Source: Clostridia bacterium (GTDB lineage Bacteria > Bacillota > Clostridia > Oscillospirales > Acutalibacteraceae). Taken from it: a stretch of 16,881 nt of DNA. The notes beneath the pieces are model-generated. The model made no database searches. It worked only from the letters and a program-made list of their open reading frames with translations, and had not been told where the DNA came from. Positions 14,010 to 16,881 of this stretch are shown in pieces (within the stretch, counting starts at the first letter, position 1; the number at the start of each line of letters is the position of its first letter). The translations under genes were made by a program, and so were the position numbers. The stretch is from positions 1 through 16,881 of the forward strand of contig JAFTCS010000040.1 in the NCBI GenBank assembly GCA_017454565.1. Reading direction: 5' to 3'.

Positions 14010-14117
14010 TTTGAAATTACCTCCATAAATTCTGACTTTGTGCTTTTGCACTGTCTTTGTTTTTATATTTTCACCAATAGAATATTGGATGAAAGACTAT
14101 AGTGAAATTCCGACAGC

Positions 14118-15503
14118 TTACTTTTTACGCTTGCTGTCGCCCTGACCGTGAATGAGACCCGGATTTATGGGCATCCCGCCGAGACCGGGCAGACGTCTCT
14201 TTCTGCCGTACTTATCTCTGGCATTCATGCTCTTCATAAACTTCTGCATCTCTTCAAACTGCTTCATCAGGCGGTTTACGTCCTCGACCTTCATGCCGCT
14301 GCCGGCTGCGATGCGCTTCTTGCGCGAGGGATTGATGATCTTCGGGTCCTCCCTCTCCTGCTTTGTCATGGACTGTATCATTGCGCCTACCCTGTCCATG
14401 GCTTTTTCGTCAAAGTCCATGTCCTTTATCTGCTTGCCCAGACCCGGAAGCTTGGAGAGTATTCCCTTTATAGAGCCGAGCTTCTTTATCTGCTGCATCT
14501 GCTCAAAAAGGTCGTTCATATCAAACTTGTTCTGCTGGAACTTCTTGGCCATTTCCTCGGCCTTTTTCTGATCCAGTCTGTTCTCGGCATCTTCGATAAG
14601 GGTGAGCACGTCGCCCATGTCAAGTATTCTCGAAGCCATTCTGTCGGGGTGGAAAACCTCGATATCGTTGAGCTTTTCGCCTATACCCGCAAACTTGATG
14701 GGCTTGCCTGTAACGGCTTTTACAGAGAGAGCCGCGCCGCCTCTGGTATCGCCGTCAAGCTTCGTAAGTATAACGCCTGTGATGTTCAGCAGGTCGTCAA
14801 AGGATTTAGCCACATTTACGGCATCCTGACCTGTCATGGAGTCAACCACAAGAAGTATCTCGTCCGGGTTCACCTGCTGCTTTATCTCTTTAAGCTCGTT
14901 CATGAGCTTCTCGTCAATGTGCAGACGTCCTGCGGTATCGAGGATAACTATATCGTTGCCGTAGTCCTTTGCATGCTTTACGGCTGTCTTTGCAATGTTT
15001 ACAGGATCCTCCTGACCCATTTCAAACACGGTAACGCCCGCCTGAGAGCCTACCACCTTAAGCTGTTCTATAGCAGCAGGTCTGTAAACGTCGCAGGCAA
15101 CAAGCAGCGGACGGTGCCCCTGCTTTTTGAGCATCTTGCCCAGCTTTGCGCTGTGCGTGGTCTTTCCGGAACCCTGAAGACCGCACATCATGATTATTGT
15201 AGGCGGCTTGGATGCAAAGTTTATCCTGCTTTCCTGAGAGCCCATCAGCTCCGTGAGCTCCTCATTGACGATCTTAATGACCATCTGCGCAGGTGTAAGA
15301 CTTTCCATTACATCGGCGCCTACGGCTCTTTCGGTGACCTTGCTTGTAAAGTCCTTGGCGACCTTATAGTTTACGTCAGCCTCAAGCAGAGCCATCCTGA
15401 CCTCACGCATTGCGCTTTTTACATCGCTCTCGGTCAGTTTGCCCTTATTCCTCAGCCTTTTGAAAGCGGCTGTAAGTTTTTCGGATAATCCTTCAAATGC
15501 CAT
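14118..15503 (-). CDS. ffh: Signal recognition particle protein Ffh (SRP54)
   Basis: A 461-residue GTPase that binds signal peptides and SRP RNA and delivers nascent membrane and secreted proteins to FtsY at the membrane. The N domain (about 1-90) is followed by the G domain with P-loop GLQGSGKTT (108-116), the CDVYRPAA insertion-box start (137-144), DTAGR (189-193) and TKLDGDTRGG (247-256). The methionine-rich M domain includes GSGMKVEDVNRLMKQFEEMQK and the basic KYGRKRRLPG. Length is normal. GGGAG precedes the ATG by about nine bases. It follows ylxM by 54 bases and leads into rpsP. A 446-codon open frame on the opposite strand is a by-product of codon bias. Confidence 0.97.
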   Translation of the reverse strand: MAFEGLSEKLTAAFKRLRNKGKLTESDVKSAMREVRMALLEADVNYKVAKDFTSKVTERAVGADVMESLTPAQMVIKIVNEELTELMGSQESRINFASKPPTIIMMCGLQGSGKTTHSAKLGKMLKKQGHRPLLVACDVYRPAAIEQLKVVGSQAGVTVFEMGQEDPVNIAKTAVKHAKDYGNDIVILDTAGRLHIDEKLMNELKEIKQQVNPDEILLVVDSMTGQDAVNVAKSFDDLLNITGVILTKLDGDTRGGAALSVKAVTGKPIKFAGIGEKLNDIEVFHPDRMASRILDMGDVLTLIEDAENRLDQKKAEEMAKKFQQNKFDMNDLFEQMQQIKKLGSIKGILSKLPGLGKQIKDMDFDEKAMDRVGAMIQSMTKQEREDPKIINPSRKKRIAAGSGMKVEDVNRLMKQFEEMQKFMKSMNARDKYGRKRRLPGLGGMPINPGLIHGQGDSKRKK

Positions 15504-15557
15504 ATCTCACACTCCCTGCAGTTTTATTTTTTATGTATAGAAGAACACCGTCACTCA

Positions 15558-15923
15558 TCAGAAATCCCGGAGCTTTTCCAGCTCCGCAAGAATGACCTTA
15601 ATGCTTTCGTTGATATCGTTTGAACGGTACCTTTTTATGTTCAGCTCGTCAATAACGTCTATGTTCTTCCTGATGATATCAAGGCTTTCGTTCAGCGTCC
15701 TGCTCAGCTTCATAAGACCTAACTTTTCTTCAGCTTCATAGAGGATAGCTTCCGAGCGTTTTATGCTGTCCCTCACTCCCTGACGGGAAATGTTCAGGTT
15801 CTCGGCTATTTCTCCCAGAGAAAGGTCATCATTATAGTAGTATTCCACCGCTTCACGCTGCTTATCGGTAAGTATCATACCGTAATAATCAAGCAGTGTG
15901 GACACTTCAAAATTTTTTGACAT
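15558..15923 (-). CDS. ylxM: YlxM-family putative SRP-associated helix-turn-helix protein
   Basis: A 121-residue protein of the UPF0122/YlxM family, almost always next to ffh. The N-terminal half has a sigma-70 region 4-like helix-turn-helix: LLDYYGMILTDKQREAVEYYYNDDLSLGEIAENLNISRQGVRDSIKR (about 10-56). The rest is predicted to be helical (ILYEAEEKLGLM..., LAELEKLRDF). A streptococcal homologue was reported to interact with SRP components; DNA binding is suggested only by the fold. GGAGGT lies eight bases before the ATG. It is the first gene of the cluster, behind a consensus promoter. Confidence 0.93.
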   Translation of the reverse strand: MSKNFEVSTLLDYYGMILTDKQREAVEYYYNDDLSLGEIAENLNISRQGVRDSIKRSEAILYEAEEKLGLMKLSRTLNESLDIIRKNIDVIDELNIKRYRSNDINESIKVILAELEKLRDF

Positions 15924-15980
15924 ACGGCACGACCTCCGTTATCGTTTGTCTGTAAAGCCTTTTCCTTTACACCGGAGCCT

Positions 15981-16009
15981 ATTATACACCATTCCACTGT
16001 TTTTGTCAA
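15981..16009 (-). promoter_or_regulatory. Consensus promoter of ylxM-ffh-rpsP-khpA
   Basis: Minus strand: TTGACA (16009-16004), 17 bases, TATAAT (15986-15981), a perfect match. The leader before ylxM is about 50 bases. Confidence 0.85.
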
Positions 16010-16070
16010 GTATTTTTATTTTTTGAAACCAGGTATTTGAATGAGTAAATAAAATATTAACAAGCTTGAA

Positions 16071-16104
16071 TTCTGTGATGATTTCTTGCGAAATCATCAC
16101 AGAA
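16071..16104. repeat. Perfect 15-bp inverted repeat with tetraloop
   Basis: TTCTGTGATGATTTC, TTGC, GAAATCATCACAGAA: a perfect 15-bp stem. No T-tract follows on either strand, so it is not a standard terminator. It lies 60 bases upstream of the ylxM promoter. It may be a mobile palindromic repeat or a structured RNA. Confidence 0.75.
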
Positions 16105-16128
16105 GCACCCCTGCGAGGGCTCCCCCTC

Positions 16129-16161
16129 TTGCAAAAACCGTTCACCGGACGCTTTTTGCAA
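16129..16161. repeat. Hairpin TTGCAAAAA/TTTTTGCAA
   Basis: A perfect 9-bp outer stem (16129-16137 with 16153-16161) continues, after a C-C mismatch, into CGT/ACG. With A/T runs flanking the core it could act as a terminator on either strand, but no gene ends here. It stands 24 bases from the preceding perfect hairpin. Confidence 0.6.
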
Positions 16162-16345
16162 TTCATCCCCCTGCCCGGCTTATAGGATTAAGTGTTTCGC
16201 TCTCTGCAGCCGGCGAGCCGCCGGTGCCCTTTTCGCGCTCATAGTTCACACAAGTCGAAACTAAACCAATCGCGGTTGTTACTTATTTCTGTGCGCGAGG
16301 GCGTAGTTTCTGCTTGTTTATCAATCTCCGCGAATTGTCCAGTGC

Positions 16346-16528
16346 GGTCACGCACCACGGAAATCAATTTTCAAAAATTATCAACAGCGAAATGGTTATT
16401 TTGACGAGCAGTGCAACAAAAAATCGTTCCAAAAGTGCCAATTTTGTGACAGAAATTATTTGTTTGTATTAAGAATGACACAATTTTAATTTTCTTTTAA
16501 AGAAAGTTGATTTCCGTGGTCACGCACC
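16346..16528. repeat. Paired repeat: direct GGTCACGCACC with inverted ACGGAAATCAA
   Basis: Left unit (16346-16367) is GGTCACGCACC then ACGGAAATCAA; right unit (16507-16528) is TTGATTTCCGT then GGTCACGCACC. The 11-mer is thus directly repeated while the neighbouring 11-mer is inverted, and a continuous 14-bp inverted repeat (16354-16367/16507-16520) exists. GGTCACGCACC is itself nearly palindromic. The right copy abuts the -35 box of the next gene. Confidence 0.7.
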
Positions 16529-16558
16529 TTGACACCTGACACCGGATACTATTATAAT
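16529..16558 (+). promoter_or_regulatory. Promoter of the amidohydrolase-family gene
   Basis: TTGACA (16529-16534), 18 bases, TATAAT (16553-16558): both hexamers are perfect. The leader is about 25 bases, with GGGAGGAA before the ATG. Confidence 0.8.
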
Positions 16559-16590
16559 ATAGAATAGATTTAGTTTCGGGAGGAAAAAAC

Positions 16591-16881
16591 ATGCTTGTAA
16601 TTGACTGTCACGACCATATTTACCATAAAAAACTTGCCGTTATGGCGGTAAAGGGTGTAGGCGAATTTTACGACGTTGACATGGCTTGCTCAGGAACCGC
16701 CGATGACCTTGTAAAGTATGCCGGCTGCAGCCCGATAAAAAAATTTGTTGTCAATTCGGTGGCGCTCACGGCAAACACGGTAAAAAGACTGAACACCTTT
16801 GTTGCTGAGCAGTGCAGGGCTCACAGTGAGTTTGTAGGACTGGGCACTCTGCACCCCGACATGGATAATGCCGATGAGGAA
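16591..16881 (+). CDS. Amidohydrolase-family (TIM-barrel metal hydrolase) protein, partial
   Basis: The first 97 residues of a probable amidohydrolase (Amidohydro_2-like). The start MLVIDCHDHIY carries the strand-1 metal-ligand motif HxH (H7, H9) of these hydrolases and decarboxylases. FVVNSVAL and EFVGLGTLHPDMDN match the next barrel strands of the family, in which Asp and later His residues (outside the window) complete the site. The start is fixed by GGGAGGAA eight bases upstream and a consensus promoter. Substrate cannot be inferred. It continues beyond the right edge and diverges from ylxM. Confidence 0.8.
   Translation, partial: MLVIDCHDHIYHKKLAVMAVKGVGEFYDVDMACSGTADDLVKYAGCSPIKKFVVNSVALTANTVKRLNTFVAEQCRAHSEFVGLGTLHPDMDNADEE

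Larger units (their letters stand above)
16010..16528. other. Divergent intergenic region with hairpins and repeats, no gene
   Basis: Between the ylxM promoter and the amidohydrolase promoter I find no credible ORF or known RNA. The left part holds two strong hairpins (16071-16104, 16129-16161) and a smaller CCGGC-GAGCC-GCCGG hairpin near 16210. The right part is framed by a paired repeat (16346-16367, 16507-16528). Confidence 0.6.

Noticed and set aside
14074..14088. CCAATA-TTC-TATTGG palindrome between ffh and rpsP as a terminator
   Set aside because: AT-rich 6-bp stem without a T-tract on the minus strand; rpsP has no separate promoter that I can see.
14148..15488. 446-codon open frame on the plus strand across ffh
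   Set aside because: It is antisense to a perfectly conserved ffh, has no ribosome site and no recognisable domain; long antisense frames are common opposite biased codons.
16192..16404. 70-codon plus-strand frame in the ylxM upstream spacer
   Set aside because: No ribosome site, no recognisable domain, and it crosses the repeat at 16346-16367.

Overview
The window reads as chromosomal DNA of a Gram-positive anaerobe of the class Clostridia, most likely a Ruminococcus-like member of the Oscillospiraceae. This rests on the gene orders rpsL-rpsG-fusA and ylxM-ffh-rpsP-khpA-rimM-trmD, an HPr with both His15 and Ser46, an NfnAB-type flavoprotein pair, strong AGGAGG ribosome sites and near-consensus sigma-A promoters. 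The genus is an inference; the phylum is secure.

Layout. Positions 1-2942 hold the minus-strand str operon: a promoter, rpsL (apparent TTG start), rpsG and the 5' three quarters of fusA, which runs off the left edge. Next come a small membrane-anchored protein of unknown role (3019-3387, minus) and an AraC-family regulator (3634-4524, minus), each with its own promoter. A 611-base AT-rich divergent spacer separates araC from nfnA-nfnB (5136-7374, plus), a probable electron-bifurcating ferredoxin:NADP+ transhydrogenase. A 23-bp palindrome lies just downstream of the nfn promoter. After nfnB comes a repeat-rich, hairpin-rich spacer with two terminators.

Positions 7749-11308 are a decayed mobile island of about 3.56 kb, bounded by 36-bp imperfect inverted repeats. 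It carries, in order, a broken AlbA_2 (Schlafen-type) ATP-binding-like gene, the C-terminal part of a type III restriction Res-like helicase/nuclease fused in frame to the N-terminus of an IS3-family OrfA and then frameshifted, and a large serine recombinase lacking its catalytic N-terminus. The arrangement suggests that an IS inserted in the recombinase gene and an adjacent deletion then joined it to the restriction gene. The island separates the nfnB terminator region from ptsH.

Positions 11331-16009 are minus-strand housekeeping genes. ptsH (HPr) stands alone. The ylxM-ffh-rpsP-khpA-rimM-trmD cluster starts from a consensus promoter at 15981-16009 and has an internal terminator between khpA and rimM, so rimM-trmD expression may be reduced by attenuation. 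The last stretch (16010-16590) holds several strong hairpins and a paired 22-bp repeat abutting the promoter of a plus-strand amidohydrolase-family gene cut by the right edge.

The genes fall into translation (S12, S7, EF-G, S16, RimM, TrmD, KhpA), protein targeting (Ffh, YlxM), redox metabolism (NfnAB), sugar and catabolite control (HPr), and one degraded defence-like mobile island. I see no intact novel system. The most informative items are the island, its chimeric gene, and the unexplained repeats upstream of the amidohydrolase and nfn genes.
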